From assembly GCF_009758205.1 (NCBI RefSeq), contig NZ_WRXN01000015.1, positions 62,001-126,000 of the forward strand: 64,000 bases of DNA, given 5' to 3'. Of the stretch, positions 9,114-18,219 are shown piece by piece (the stretch's first letter is position 1; every line of letters starts with the position of its first letter). Under the pieces are notes generated by a model, which had not been told where the DNA came from, ran no database searches, and saw only the letters and a list, made by a program, of their open reading frames with translations. The translations under genes and the position numbers were made by a program. The DNA comes from Chitinophaga tropicalis (GTDB lineage: Bacteria > Bacteroidota > Bacteroidia > Chitinophagales > Chitinophagaceae).

Positions 9114-9153
9114 AAAGCGCTCAGTACTTTTGGGTACTGAGCGCTTTGCTTTT
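9114..9153 (+). terminator. Strong rho-independent terminator after the E2 gene
   Basis: A perfect 14-bp stem, AAAGCGCTCAGTAC at 9114-9127 with GTACTGAGCGCTTT at 9134-9147, and a TTTTGG loop, is followed by GCTTTTA. It ends transcription of the plus-strand run begun at DoxX. Confidence 0.85.
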
Positions 9154-9198
9154 AAGAATGAGCAGCTGACTCTTAATCAGCGGCTCCATTTAAGCCTA

Positions 9199-9237
9199 TA
9201 AAAAAAGGCGTACCATTACTGATACACCCTTTTTTAA
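9199..9237 (-). terminator. Terminator for the RRM protein gene
   Basis: On the minus strand a stem made by AAAAAAGGGTGTA and TACGCCTTTTTTT surrounds a short loop and ends in a run of T, 35 nt after the RRM gene stop. The stem has one mismatch. It could work on both strands. Confidence 0.65.
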
Positions 9238-9271
9238 ATGTCTTGACCGAAATAAGATTGGGCCAACAGAA

Positions 9272-9595
9272 TTAATAACGGCCACGGCCTCCGCCGCCGC
9301 CGTATCCACCGCCGCCGCGATTAAATCCACCACCTCTTGAGTTATTATTCGGTTGTTTAGGTCTTGCTTCGTTAACCATTAATTGTTTGCCTTCGATTTC
9401 AGTACCATTCAAACTATCCATAGCCTTGCTACCTTCTTCCTGGTTGGGCATTTCCACGAAACCAAAGCCGCGTGAACGACCAGTCTCATGATCCTTGATA
9501 ATTTTAGCGGAAGTAACTTCTCCAAATTCGCTAAATATCTGGTGAAGGTCTTCATCGTTCAACCTGTAGTGCAGGTTGGCTACGTAAATGTTCAT
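9272..9595 (-). CDS. Small RNA-binding protein, RRM domain with RGG tail
   Basis: The ATG at 9595 gives 107 residues; an upstream ATT/ATA-rich extension is open but unlikely. Residues 1-80 form one RNA recognition motif with RNP2 IYVANL (3-8) and RNP1 RGFGFVEM (42-49), both with the aromatic residues needed for base stacking. The tail is glycine-rich with arginines (RGGGFNRGGGGYGGGGGRGR). Bacterial proteins of this type bind mRNA and are often cold-induced or involved in post-transcriptional control; many Bacteroidota carry several and lack Hfq. It is monocistronic, with an AT-rich leader. Confidence 0.93.
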   Translation of the reverse strand: MNIYVANLHYRLNDEDLHQIFSEFGEVTSAKIIKDHETGRSRGFGFVEMPNQEEGSKAMDSLNGTEIEGKQLMVNEARPKQPNNNSRGGGFNRGGGGYGGGGGRGRY

Positions 9596-9785
9596 GACTA
9601 AAAAATTAAAAAAATGAAAAATAATATTGAAGATAAACAAATAAGTTCAATAAATCCATCGCATGCGGAAATAATTTCAGAAACTAAACACAGGGGTAAT
9701 ATAGGAGGGATTTAACACCTATGTTTTATTGATCTTAGCCTTATTTTTCGTAAATTAAGAGTAGGTTCTATTAAATTTATTTGGT

Positions 9786-10505
9786 ATGAGTAACTTGAGC
9801 GAAACGTGGTTTGCCGATGGTTATATCGACTTTGAGCAGAAAAAATATGCCTTACTCGCCTATCTGCAGCAGATAACCCGTTATTTCAATGAAAATAAGC
9901 TGTACCCGCAGCTGGGAGACGTTATCTTTCACTATAATAATCTCGTAGCTTTCAAAGAGAACAAACAATTCCTGCAGCAGCAATTCCCAAAACGGCTGAC
10001 CGCCATCAACATGGAACGCCTGCAGCTGCTTTATGAACAGATGATCGCAGATGATGAGCTGATGCAGGAACTGGAAAGTATTATCCACTATGCCATTCAC
10101 AAAATGAACGGCACTATCCGGGAAGGTACTGAGATATATGAATTTGTGGAATACAACCTGAATATCAGCCCTGTAGGCCTGATACCACTGGATACCCGGG
10201 AAGGTTATTTCTTTCTCTGCGATGGCCGTTACCAGGATACGATGGTATATGAATACAGGCTCAGTATCTTTGAACGGCATGACGAAAAATACCGGGGAAT
10301 CCACACCCAGTACATTGATACATACGCCAAAAACCTGGTAGATTCCTGTGAGAATATCAAGATAAGTCTCATCAGACAGCGTAAGAAACTGCCCAATCCT
10401 GCCGTTTACAGGGTAGAGACCAACCTGGTATTTCCTGTCAATGAAACATTACTGCCCATTGCCAAACGGTGTCTGGTAAAATATATAGCCAATAATGCGG
10501 CCTGA
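9786..10505 (+). CDS. Conserved protein of unknown function
   Basis: The product has 239 residues with no signal peptide or membrane helix. It starts MSNLSETWFADGYIDFEQKKY, is mostly alpha-helical in the first 120 residues, and has a mixed beta part with FFLCDGRYQDTMVYEYRLSIF in the middle. It ends in a basic helix near AKRCLVKYI. I do not recognise a catalytic motif. Codon use and spacing look like a genuine gene, and its stop lies 4 nt from the convergent DUF4230 gene. Its only Cys residues are isolated, so a metal site is not obvious. Confidence 0.75.
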   Translation: MSNLSETWFADGYIDFEQKKYALLAYLQQITRYFNENKLYPQLGDVIFHYNNLVAFKENKQFLQQQFPKRLTAINMERLQLLYEQMIADDELMQELESIIHYAIHKMNGTIREGTEIYEFVEYNLNISPVGLIPLDTREGYFFLCDGRYQDTMVYEYRLSIFERHDEKYRGIHTQYIDTYAKNLVDSCENIKISLIRQRKKLPNPAVYRVETNLVFPVNETLLPIAKRCLVKYIANNAA

Positions 10506-10509
10506 TCCA

Positions 10510-11124
10510 TCAGTTTAATGAAGGGAACACGCTGTGGCCGAAAGTTATTTCCAGCTCATGATCATGTAAAAAAGGCTTGTAATACTCCTGTATGATCTTC
10601 TTCAGCTTTTCTTTGGACTGGTTGATGTAAAGTTTATTGTTCTCCAGCTGCTCACGGGAGGTCTGGTATAGTTTCTTCTGCACATCAGTATAGGTTTCAT
10701 CATCCTGGAAAAGGAGCCATCCTTTCCGGTTGGAGGTTTCCATTTTATCTACTTTCAGCTCATAACTGAGCAGCTTAGGCTCTGGCAGGTTCACAGATAT
10801 CTTTTTGTCTGAAACACTGATATGGAAATTCTTCTCATCTACATTTACCCCATATTTGGCCAGGTAGGGGATAGAGACCCATATCGTATTCTCAAGAAAT
10901 GCTTTTTTCAGGTTACTTGCCCATGCACCATCATCTGTAATATTACTGCGTTTGATGTTAGCTACGCCTTCTACCTCAAGGCTGGCCAGCTCCGCTATCT
11001 CTTTGACTATCTGGTTGTTGGAAAGAATGCTCTGGTTTACGTTTTTGCTACCGAATTGTTTTCCAAGCCAGAAAACCAGTAAGACAAAGGAAAGAAAGAA
11101 AATGACAAGAAGGAATCTTTTCAT
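10510..11124 (-). CDS. DUF4230 domain protein, membrane-anchored
   Basis: The product has 204 residues. An N-terminal membrane helix (residues 4-22, FLLVIFFLSFVLLVFWLG) is followed by a periplasmic DUF4230 domain with the recognisable sequence ELASLEVEGVANIKRS, SIPYLAKYGV and ISVNLPEPKLLSYEL. It ends in a lysine-rich helix and EITFGH. The family is common in Bacteroidota and Firmicutes but its function is unknown. It follows the cupin gene on the same strand by 30 nt, so the two may be co-transcribed. Confidence 0.85.
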   Translation of the reverse strand: MKRFLLVIFFLSFVLLVFWLGKQFGSKNVNQSILSNNQIVKEIAELASLEVEGVANIKRSNITDDGAWASNLKKAFLENTIWVSIPYLAKYGVNVDEKNFHISVSDKKISVNLPEPKLLSYELKVDKMETSNRKGWLLFQDDETYTDVQKKLYQTSREQLENNKLYINQSKEKLKKIIQEYYKPFLHDHELEITFGHSVFPSLN

Positions 11125-11154
11125 AGCGGATAAAGTTGTGAATGGTTCAGTATT

Positions 11155-11667
11155 TTAATGTGTCAGTTCGCCTATCAATGCTCTGTGCTGCGGGTACAAC
11201 GCCTGCAGTGCGTCTTTACCGGCCAGTTCAAAATCGGCGAAATCAAAGCCGGGAGCTACGGTACAGCCAACCAGTGCAAATCCGCCGGATGTTTCAACCC
11301 TGGACGCAAACCAGTTGCCGGCCTTTATCACTATCTGCGGCTGCTCTCCCAGGTGAATATTTAGTCCCAGTTTATGTACAGTAAGGTTGCCATCGGGAGC
11401 AATGTCGTAAATACACAGTGTATGTCCATCATAGAAATGCCACATTTCATCTGCAGCTATGCGGTGAAAGGCTGAAAACTCTCCCTGTTCCAGCAGAAAA
11501 TAAATGCCGGTAGAGGCATTCCTGCTGCCCTGCATTCCGGAAGGCAGCTGTGATTTGGGGAAAAGCCAGTCTGAGCGGTAGGTTTCACGAAAGGCGCCGC
11601 CTTCCACATGTGACTGTAACTGAAGATGTTCCCGCCAATAAGAGGCGGTATGAGTAGGGTTGTGCAT
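11155..11667 (-). CDS. Cupin_5 (DUF985) domain protein
   Basis: The ATG at 11667 gives 170 residues. An upstream start at 11742 would run through the terminator of the AraC gene and is rejected. The sequence carries the DUF985 hallmarks: VEGGAFRETYRS near the start, STGIYFLLEQGEFSAFHRI, DEMWHFYDG, and WFASRVETSGGFALVGCTVAPGFDFADFELA. This is a single cupin barrel with conserved His and Glu residues for a metal or sugar-type ligand. The biochemical role of the family is not established. Confidence 0.88.
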   Translation of the reverse strand: MHNPTHTASYWREHLQLQSHVEGGAFRETYRSDWLFPKSQLPSGMQGSRNASTGIYFLLEQGEFSAFHRIAADEMWHFYDGHTLCIYDIAPDGNLTVHKLGLNIHLGEQPQIVIKAGNWFASRVETSGGFALVGCTVAPGFDFADFELAGKDALQALYPQHRALIGELTH

Positions 11668-11697
11668 ATCGCAAAGAAATAAAAATCGTGGGAAATG

Positions 11698-11727
11698 AAA
11701 AAGCCGTTCTGCGCGAAGCGGAACGGC
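11698..11727 (-). terminator. Terminator after the AraC regulator
   Basis: On the minus strand the stem GCCGTTCCGC / GCAGAACGGC (one G-T pair) with a TTCGC loop is followed by TTTTT. It lies 35 nt past the AraC stop and just upstream of the cupin start. Confidence 0.75.
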
Positions 11728-11761
11728 CGTCTTATTTTTCATTTTTCTAATCGTTCGTTCT

Positions 11762-12601
11762 TTATGCTACTGCCACAGGCCGTACCTCTGGAGCCGGCAT
11801 CTGTGCAATGGCTGTTTCCTGGTTCAATACAGGCGCCTCGCCTTTAAAGAACAGGAAGTCCTGTATGAACAGGGCCTGGCTATAGTAATCGTTCGTGGTG
11901 ATAAAGGACTGCCATTCTTCCACATTCATCTTCTGCATATGACGCATGGCTTCCCTGAAACGGAGCATGCGGGCGTACAGCTGTGGCGGAATACCAACCA
12001 CTTCCATAAACCTCCTTTCCAGGGTATGACGGGAAGTCTTGAACTTTTTAGATAGTCTTTCAATGCTGGTATTACCCTGGTGACGGCCAATATAATCGGC
12101 TATCACATCCACCTGTTTCAGATTGTAATTGTGTTCTTCCAGTATGGTATTGAATGCCTTATCCAGTATAGCTGGTATATTGGCGCTTTCTTCATTGCCT
12201 GCCAGCTGAGCAGCCAGTTGCTGCCAGTTTTCACAATTTTCGCAATTTTGCTTCAGCAGGTCCCTGAAATAATTATTGAAAGCAGACATATCCAGTCCCG
12301 CCAGCCTGTAACAACCATACGCATTCAGCTGTATAACAGTCATTTTTACCGGACCTTTTACCCTGATCTGATGATGGCAGGTAAAATGTCCAACTACAGC
12401 GGCAGCAGGCAAGGTAAAGGAAGCATGCTGTGCAGGCTGAAATAACACTTCTCCTTCCTGGAGGAATACCATGTAAAGGTCTCCCAGGGAGAACAGGTTC
12501 TGAGGCAGGTTGATCAGTCCGGCAGTAGTTGTCTGTAAATGATAGTATTGCTTAACATAGGGAGCCAGCGTAGCGGCTGGGTGATAGATACGGAAATTCA
12601 T
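11762..12601 (-). CDS. AraC family transcriptional regulator
   Basis: The product has 279 residues. The N-terminal half is a sensing domain of the DUF6597 type (IYHPAATLAPYVKQYYHLQ, then SLGDLYMVFLQEGEVLFQ). The C-terminal half (about 165-250) is the double helix-turn-helix: YIGRHQGNTSIERLSKKFKTSRHTLERRF and IPPQLYARMLRFREAM. The tail after about residue 250 (DFLFFKGEAPVLNQETAIAQ) is slightly longer than usual. The effector and targets are unknown. A repeat-bearing 326-bp gap lies upstream, shared with no divergent gene. Confidence 0.9.
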   Translation of the reverse strand: MNFRIYHPAATLAPYVKQYYHLQTTTAGLINLPQNLFSLGDLYMVFLQEGEVLFQPAQHASFTLPAAAVVGHFTCHHQIRVKGPVKMTVIQLNAYGCYRLAGLDMSAFNNYFRDLLKQNCENCENWQQLAAQLAGNEESANIPAILDKAFNTILEEHNYNLKQVDVIADYIGRHQGNTSIERLSKKFKTSRHTLERRFMEVVGIPPQLYARMLRFREAMRHMQKMNVEEWQSFITTNDYYSQALFIQDFLFFKGEAPVLNQETAIAQMPAPEVRPVAVA

Positions 12602-12756
12602 AGGATCAGAGTATAAGGTTACCAGATATCCTCACATTCACAAAGCTGCAATTCAGGTCTTCAATTCAATACAAACTTAATAATTTGATTGTATATAAAA
12701 AAATATAATTTAATGGAGATGGTGGTGCAGAACAGGTACCGCAACACATACACTAA

Positions 12757-12840
12757 ACATGCTTAAGACATGCTTTAAACATGCTTCAAACATGCTTGAA
12801 AGGTAGAGTTGAAGGGAAGGAAGTGTATACTAAACATGCT
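12757..12840. repeat. ACATGCTT repeats spaced by exactly 11 bp
   Basis: Units start at 12757, 12768, 12779 and 12790 (spacing 11, 11, 11), each ACATGCTT plus a variable TAA/CAA/GAA-like triplet. A further ACATGCT at 12834 is 77 bp (7 x 11) from the first, and both ends share the flank ACTAAACATGCT. The spacing is close to one helical turn, so proteins bound to the units would sit on the same face of the DNA. Confidence 0.85.
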
Positions 12841-12881
12841 CAAAAGATCGGTTTCGCCTTCAGCGAAACCGATCTTTTGAG
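12839..12881 (-). terminator. Perfect 19-bp hairpin, probable terminator of the S9 peptidase gene
   Basis: The arms CTCAAAAGATCGGTTTCGC (12839-12857) and GCGAAACCGATCTTTTGAG (12863-12881) are exact complements around a five-base loop. The T-run is inside the 3' arm, so it works as an L-shaped terminator for the gene ending at 12928. The 5' base pairs overlap the last ACATGCT repeat unit. Confidence 0.65.
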
Positions 12882-12927
12882 CGGTAGGGGCAGACTTTTG
12901 GTTTGCAAGAAATAATCGGAATCGATT

Positions 12928-15669
12928 TTACCAACCCCAGTTCCTTCCTTTTTCCGTAGCCGGCACACCACTCTCTATCCATTCCGGTGCGGGCGCCCCT
13001 TTCAGGAAATAGTCAAAGAACTGCTGTTCCCGGCGGGAAATATCCTTACGGTTCTGCCGCTGTATAAGGTTGTGCGCCTCATTATTGTAATTCAGCAGCC
13101 ATACAGGTTTACCCAGACGGCGCAGACCGGTGAACAATTCTATGCCCTGGTACCAGGGAACTGCCCCATCTGCATCATTACTCATAATAGCCAGCGGAGT
13201 AGTAACATCAGGCAGGTAGAACAGGGGAGAGTTCTCTATATACAGCTCTGGTTTTTCCCATAGGGTAGCGCCAATACGGCTTTGGGAACGTTCATACTGG
13301 AACTGCCTGTTCATCCCGCTTTCCCAGCGTATGCCGCCATAGGCGCTGGTCATATTAGCTACAGGAGCGCCGGCCCAGGCAGCCTTGAACAATTTTGTCT
13401 TTGTAACCAGGTATGCTACCTGGTAGCCGCCCCAGCTCTGTCCCTGGATACCCATATTGGTACTGTCTGCCCAGGGATGGCGGGCTAATGCACGTGCGCC
13501 GCTTACAATATAGTCATATGCTCCTTTGCCGGGATGACCGGGTTCGTAGGTTACGTCAGGCACCAGCACGAGATACCCGCGACTTACAAAGAAGGGAATA
13601 TTGAGACGGGAAGGAGTGGGGGATGGTGGCTGATAGCTATACAGGCCATCAGTCAGCTTTTCGTAGAAGTAAAGCAGCACAGGATATTTTTTGGTGCTGT
13701 CAAAATCTTCCGGCTTATAGAGGATACCTTCGGCGGGCTTACCGTTATAGGCGGTCCACTTGAAAAGCTCTACAGTGCCCCAGTTGTATTCCTTTTGCTG
13801 CGGATTGATATGACTTACCTGTACAGCTTTATCTGGCGAGGTGCCGGTATAAAGGTCGGGCGACAATACATAACTGGCTTTGGTAAATATCAGATTATCT
13901 GCTTCGTCGGCTTTTACCGGGTCTCCATATGTGTATGGTCCGAACACTACTTTCTGTGGCAGAGACTTTTTAGTACTGTTCACTGTATAGAAACCATTCT
14001 CTTTTGTGATCTCGCTATACGTTTCCAGCAGCATAGGCTGATTGGTTTTGAAGAAGCGTTCTTCCCTTGTCAGCTTAAGAGTGCGGAAGCGCAGTTGCTG
14101 TTGCCGGCCTGTTCCGCCAGTCAGCATCTGGGGAGCGATCTTACCGGTGGGATCTACTTTCCAGATATCATACCGGTCATAAATGAAGATGAACTCATCG
14201 TTGATCATCCAGCCGCCAGTGCCGTAAGGACCGGGCATATCAGGATGATCATCGTCTTCTTCAGCCATGGAAGCGGGGATGGAGGCAGTAATATTGCGGG
14301 TTGTATTGGTTTCGTTCTCGTAAGTATACCATTGTTTCTCTTTCAGGTTATACCAGGCAATGAAGCGGCCGGAAGGAGATATGTGACTGAGGCTGTCCAG
14401 GTCGGGCTGCACCATCCTCCGGTTACCATTCTCCAGGTTCACTGTATAGATCGTTTTCAGTGAATGACCTGTCCACTGCATGGGCAGGCGTTGTCCTTTA
14501 TCAGTGTATCCCATGGCATAGGGGCAGTTCCCTTCATCTGCGATGGAAATATTCTCCATGTCTTTATCTGCCAGCTGGAGAACCCTTCCGGAAGCCGGAT
14601 AATAGAGTGCCTGGTAACTTCTTTTCAGTTCTTTATCCAGGTTTTTAAGCTGCATAGGTTGCAGGTAATCGTCCTTGTAGTTCCAGATATCCACTTTTGC
14701 CACTTCAAAATCTATTATGCTGGTATCTTTCGGTGGTTGTATGGGAGCTGTTCCGAAGAAGAGGCGTTCACCATTACGGCTGAACCATACTTTTCCGTTT
14801 GGATTGACAGACCAGCCGGAGGGGATGCCGCTGGTATTCCTGGCTGCTGCGATGGTAGCGGTATCCTGGCCCATGCGGTAATAGCAGAGCTGATAGAACT
14901 GCTGGAGGGCTTTGGCGCTGTCGCGGGAGCTGTACCAGGCCGCCTGTTCGCCTTTTTCGTCGAAGGCCAGTTGTTTACGGTCGGCAGTACCCAGGCTGAG
15001 GGTATCTGTTTTACGGGTTGTTACATCCCATAGGAGCATGGCGCCGGTAGAGAGGGAATCTTTTTTATCTGCGATCACTTCTGCCAGCAGGCGGTTGCCT
15101 GGTTTGCTGAAGAGGTAGTTCTGTACATTACGGATGGTGTCCTGTAGTTTTTTGTCCAGCTGGCGGATAATGAGATGTCCGCTGGCAGTATCTGCTTTGG
15201 GCTTTTCTGCCAGGTAGGCTACCAGGCCACCTGCTTTCTCCGGTGTGCTGAAAGAGCGTACGGAAGGTATTTTCTCGATTTTGTTGTTGCCCAGGGTAAT
15301 GATGCCGAGGGAGTCTTTCGGCATGTCTGCCACCTTTTTCTTCCTGATCTTTGCCTGTCTGATATCAGCGAATGGAGCTTTAATGAGGAACACAACATAG
15401 TGGTTGTCTTCAGTGATCACGGCGTTGTAGCCGCGGGGCACTGTCAGTTGTTGCTGTGTTCTGCTATTGTAAATAACCAGTGAAGCATCGCCTTCCTGTG
15501 GAGTGATGGTATAGGCGATCCATTGTCCGTTGTTGCTGATCGATTTGCTGCCGATGCTTTGCCAGCTGTCGTATACTGAATGGTCCAGTGGCTTTTTGGA
15601 GGGCAGCTGAGCATAAGTCAGAAGGGATAGGCCGGATAGAACGGCCGTCATACACATGATACGTTTCAT
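12928..15669 (-). CDS. Exported prolyl-oligopeptidase-type S9 peptidase
   Basis: The ATG at 15669 gives 913 residues (a TTG three codons earlier is possible). A signal peptide (MKRIMCMTAVLSGLSLLTYA) exports it. The N-terminal 600 residues form a beta-propeller, and the last 260 the alpha/beta hydrolase domain. The catalytic serine is in GQSWGGYQ near residue 750, the aspartate in NDADGAVP, and His866 in NNEAHNL. Proteins of this kind cleave short peptides, often after proline, in the periplasm. The KYPVLLYFYEKLTDGLYSY block precedes the active site as in other large Bacteroidota S9 enzymes. It is monocistronic. Confidence 0.92.
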   Translation of the reverse strand: MKRIMCMTAVLSGLSLLTYAQLPSKKPLDHSVYDSWQSIGSKSISNNGQWIAYTITPQEGDASLVIYNSRTQQQLTVPRGYNAVITEDNHYVVFLIKAPFADIRQAKIRKKKVADMPKDSLGIITLGNNKIEKIPSVRSFSTPEKAGGLVAYLAEKPKADTASGHLIIRQLDKKLQDTIRNVQNYLFSKPGNRLLAEVIADKKDSLSTGAMLLWDVTTRKTDTLSLGTADRKQLAFDEKGEQAAWYSSRDSAKALQQFYQLCYYRMGQDTATIAAARNTSGIPSGWSVNPNGKVWFSRNGERLFFGTAPIQPPKDTSIIDFEVAKVDIWNYKDDYLQPMQLKNLDKELKRSYQALYYPASGRVLQLADKDMENISIADEGNCPYAMGYTDKGQRLPMQWTGHSLKTIYTVNLENGNRRMVQPDLDSLSHISPSGRFIAWYNLKEKQWYTYENETNTTRNITASIPASMAEEDDDHPDMPGPYGTGGWMINDEFIFIYDRYDIWKVDPTGKIAPQMLTGGTGRQQQLRFRTLKLTREERFFKTNQPMLLETYSEITKENGFYTVNSTKKSLPQKVVFGPYTYGDPVKADEADNLIFTKASYVLSPDLYTGTSPDKAVQVSHINPQQKEYNWGTVELFKWTAYNGKPAEGILYKPEDFDSTKKYPVLLYFYEKLTDGLYSYQPPSPTPSRLNIPFFVSRGYLVLVPDVTYEPGHPGKGAYDYIVSGARALARHPWADSTNMGIQGQSWGGYQVAYLVTKTKLFKAAWAGAPVANMTSAYGGIRWESGMNRQFQYERSQSRIGATLWEKPELYIENSPLFYLPDVTTPLAIMSNDADGAVPWYQGIELFTGLRRLGKPVWLLNYNNEAHNLIQRQNRKDISRREQQFFDYFLKGAPAPEWIESGVPATEKGRNWGW

Positions 15670-15731
15670 AAGCGCCAAAATAATAATTCCCGGCGCAGGC
15701 TCATATGAAAATATGTATGAATGGCAAGCCT

Positions 15732-16613
15732 TTATGCCTTTGTGGTCCGCATATTCCGTGTTACACGTACCATCTGCAGTACTACAGACAGGAGGATGCA
15801 GGCCAGGCCTATATAGAAGGCGGCTGTCAGCTCACGGTTCTCATGGAAGAGAATGAAGGCCAGTATTATGCTGTAAACGGGTTCCAGGTTGAATGTAAGG
15901 TTTACGGTGAAGGCGGAAACCTTTGTCAGTGCATTCATCTGCAGCATATACAACCATACGGTGCAGGCCCATGCCAGGATAATGAGGCAGATCAGGTCTG
16001 AAGTGGCGGGCAAGCGCAGTGGTTGGGGGAAGAAGTGCAGGTACAGGGGCAGCATCAGGGTCAGGAAGAAAAAACCAACTGTCAGTTCGTAGAACGTGAT
16101 GGTAGGGGTATCGAACCTGCTGATAAGCCTTTTATTAAAGATGGTGAACAGGGCGGCAAAGAGGGAGGATATTACACCAAGGATAATGCCTGTTCTGTAT
16201 TGGGTATCAAAATGAAAGATGAGGAAGATGCCAAAGAGGGTGAGTCCGCTGAGCAACAGCTCTATTTTGTCCAGCCGGTAGCGGTTAATGAGCGGGTCCA
16301 GGCCGGCGGTGAAAAGACCGGTAAGGGCGAAGCAAACCACTCCTATGGAAACATTGGAATATTTGATGCTGGCATAAAAGAACAGCCAGTGGAGTACTAT
16401 TACAATACCGGTAAGTCCTATCGGCACTATGTCTTTGAAAGGCAGCTTTTTCAGTATGCCTTTAAACCGGAAGAGAAAATACAGGATGATAACGGTGAAG
16501 AGAAGCCTGTACCACACAAGCATACCTTCGTTAAGGGTAATGAGCTTACCAAATATACCGGTAAAGCCTGCCAGGAAGACTGCCAGGTGTAATTGTATCA
16601 GTGCTTTTTTCAT
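15732..16613 (-). CDS. EamA-family (DMT superfamily) transporter
   Basis: The product has 293 residues with ten hydrophobic segments arranged as two EamA repeats; typical motifs include VLHWLFFYASIKYSNVSIGVV in the first half and LNLEPVYSIILAFILFHE-like text in the second. This inner-membrane family exports or imports small metabolites such as amino acids or nucleosides, and the substrate cannot be inferred. The GT2 gene lies 7 nt upstream on the same strand, so the two form an operon. Confidence 0.9.
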   Translation of the reverse strand: MKKALIQLHLAVFLAGFTGIFGKLITLNEGMLVWYRLLFTVIILYFLFRFKGILKKLPFKDIVPIGLTGIVIVLHWLFFYASIKYSNVSIGVVCFALTGLFTAGLDPLINRYRLDKIELLLSGLTLFGIFLIFHFDTQYRTGIILGVISSLFAALFTIFNKRLISRFDTPTITFYELTVGFFFLTLMLPLYLHFFPQPLRLPATSDLICLIILAWACTVWLYMLQMNALTKVSAFTVNLTFNLEPVYSIILAFILFHENRELTAAFYIGLACILLSVVLQMVRVTRNMRTTKA

Positions 16614-16620
16614 TTCGACG

Positions 16621-17367
16621 CTATTCGTTGTTTCTCACGCGTCTTTCATATTTGCGGAACAGGCTTTCCCACTGGATCTTCAGTACACCGAGGATACCTT
16701 CTTTAATGATCCCTTTGTTCATTTTGGAATAGCCTTCTTTACGATCTTTAAAAGTGATCGGCACTTCTTTTATGGTAAAGCCCAGTTTCCAGGCTGTAAA
16801 CTTCATTTCTATCTGGAAAGCATAGCCTACAAAGCGGATGGCGTCCAGGTTGATGGCTTCCAGTACCTGTCTTTTATAGCATACGAACCCGGCGGTGGCG
16901 TCTTTTACGCGCATCCAGGTGACAAAACGTACGTATACGGAGGCTCCGTAGGAGAGTACTGCTCTGTCCCAAGGCCAGTTTTCTGTCCTGCCGCCTTTTA
17001 CATAGCGGGAGCCTACAGATACATCTCCGCCTTCTCTGGCACAGGCGTTGTACAGCCTTACCAGGTCTGCCGGGTTGTGAGAAAAGTCAGCGTCCATCTC
17101 GAAAATGTAGCTGTATCCTTTTGCCAGTGCCCATTTAAAACCATGGATATAGGCGGTGCCTAACCCCTGTTTGCCGCTTCTTTCGGCCAGGAATAATTCC
17201 TGGGGATGCGCCTGTTGCAGCTGTTTTACTATATTACCTGTACCGTCGGGCGAACCATCGTCCACGATCAGGATATGAAAGTCTTGTTGCAGCGCAAACA
17301 CCGCGTCAATGATGTTCCGGATGTTATCCTTCTCATTGTACGTGGGAATTATTACCAGCTTTTCCAA
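16621..17367 (-). CDS. Polyprenol-phosphate mannosyltransferase-like GT2 enzyme (DPM1 type)
   Basis: The product has 248 residues, the length of catalytic-only DPM1 enzymes without membrane anchors. It opens with VIIPTYNEKDNI, then VDDGSPDGTG and EMDADFSHNP (the DxD metal site), QGLGTAY, GSRYVKGG and the DATAGFVCYK block typical of dolichyl/polyprenyl-phosphate-mannose synthases. It should charge polyprenyl phosphate with mannose (or glucose) from a nucleotide sugar at the inner membrane. It is followed closely by the EamA transporter gene. Confidence 0.9.
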   Translation of the reverse strand: MEKLVIIPTYNEKDNIRNIIDAVFALQQDFHILIVDDGSPDGTGNIVKQLQQAHPQELFLAERSGKQGLGTAYIHGFKWALAKGYSYIFEMDADFSHNPADLVRLYNACAREGGDVSVGSRYVKGGRTENWPWDRAVLSYGASVYVRFVTWMRVKDATAGFVCYKRQVLEAINLDAIRFVGYAFQIEMKFTAWKLGFTIKEVPITFKDRKEGYSKMNKGIIKEGILGVLKIQWESLFRKYERRVRNNE

Positions 17368-17436
17368 TCTAGCAAATATTGTTTTAGGAGTGCGAAATTA
17401 GTGTAATCGCTAAATAAAGTATGGTTTTTATAAATA

Positions 17437-18210
17437 TTAAATCTTTTTTAACATCATACTGTGGTATATTTCTGTTAGTTTCTGCTTGGTATTAAGCGGA
17501 AAATCAGCTTTCATCATCCAATCATAATATTGAGGCTCGATCTTAAGTACTTCCCTTACAGCCCTGCCTTTATATTTCCCAAAATTGAATACTTCTGTAC
17601 CATTCTGCATGACCATACGACGTGCAAAGTCCACATATTCATCTTCTTTGGTGAATTCTGCCAGTGGTGCTACCTCAGCCTGCAGTTGTTCATAGCGGCT
17701 CAGCTGTGCTTCCAGGATCTCGTAGGTAGCCAGTGCGTCTGCTTCTGCGCTGTGTGCATTCTCCAGGTTTTTATCGCAATAGAACTTGTAAGCGGCGCTT
17801 AGGGTACGTTTTTCCATCAGGTGGAAGATCTTCTGTACATCTATGAACTGCCGGCCTTTTACGTCAAACTCCAGTCCTGCGCGGAGAAATTCTTCTACCA
17901 GCAGGGGGATGTCGAAGCGGTTGGAATTATAACCGGCAACGTCACAATTTTCCATGAACTGGCGCAGTTCGTTGGCGGCCTGTTTGAATGTAGGGCAGTC
18001 TTTTATGTCTTCATCGCTGATCCCATGAATTGCTGTGCTGGAAGGCGGAATAGGAATGCCGGGATGAATGCGTTTTACTTTTGAAATGACGCTTTTATCC
18101 GGCATGACTTTAATGATAGCAATTTCAATAATACGGTCCGTAGCCACGTTGGTACCGGTCGTCTCCAGATCAATAACGGCCAGGGGCCTTTTCAGTTGCA
18201 AAGAGGGCAT
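17437..18210 (-). CDS. DEDDh 3'-5' exonuclease (DNA polymerase III epsilon-like)
   Basis: The product has 257 residues. The exonuclease domain fills residues 8-175: VIDLETTGT (Exo I), GYNSNRFDIPLLVEEF (Exo II) and HSAEADALATYEIL (Exo III with the catalytic His). The last 70 residues (FNFGKYKGRAVREVLKIEPQYYDWMM) form the small C-terminal domain found in Bacteroidota DnaQ-like proteins. It may proofread DNA or degrade RNA. The mpl stop lies 9 nt upstream, so both belong to one transcript. Confidence 0.9.
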   Translation of the reverse strand: MPSLQLKRPLAVIDLETTGTNVATDRIIEIAIIKVMPDKSVISKVKRIHPGIPIPPSSTAIHGISDEDIKDCPTFKQAANELRQFMENCDVAGYNSNRFDIPLLVEEFLRAGLEFDVKGRQFIDVQKIFHLMEKRTLSAAYKFYCDKNLENAHSAEADALATYEILEAQLSRYEQLQAEVAPLAEFTKEDEYVDFARRMVMQNGTEVFNFGKYKGRAVREVLKIEPQYYDWMMKADFPLNTKQKLTEIYHSMMLKKI

Positions 18211-18219
18211 GTCGAAATT

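Larger units (their letters stand above)
12602..12927. other. 326-bp intergenic region with phased repeats and a hairpin
   Basis: No ORF of note lies here. The AraC-proximal end is AT-rich and probably holds its promoter. From 12757 there are repeated ACATGCTT units with an 11-bp period, and a perfect 19-bp hairpin occupies 12839-12881. Both are listed separately. Confidence 0.8.
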
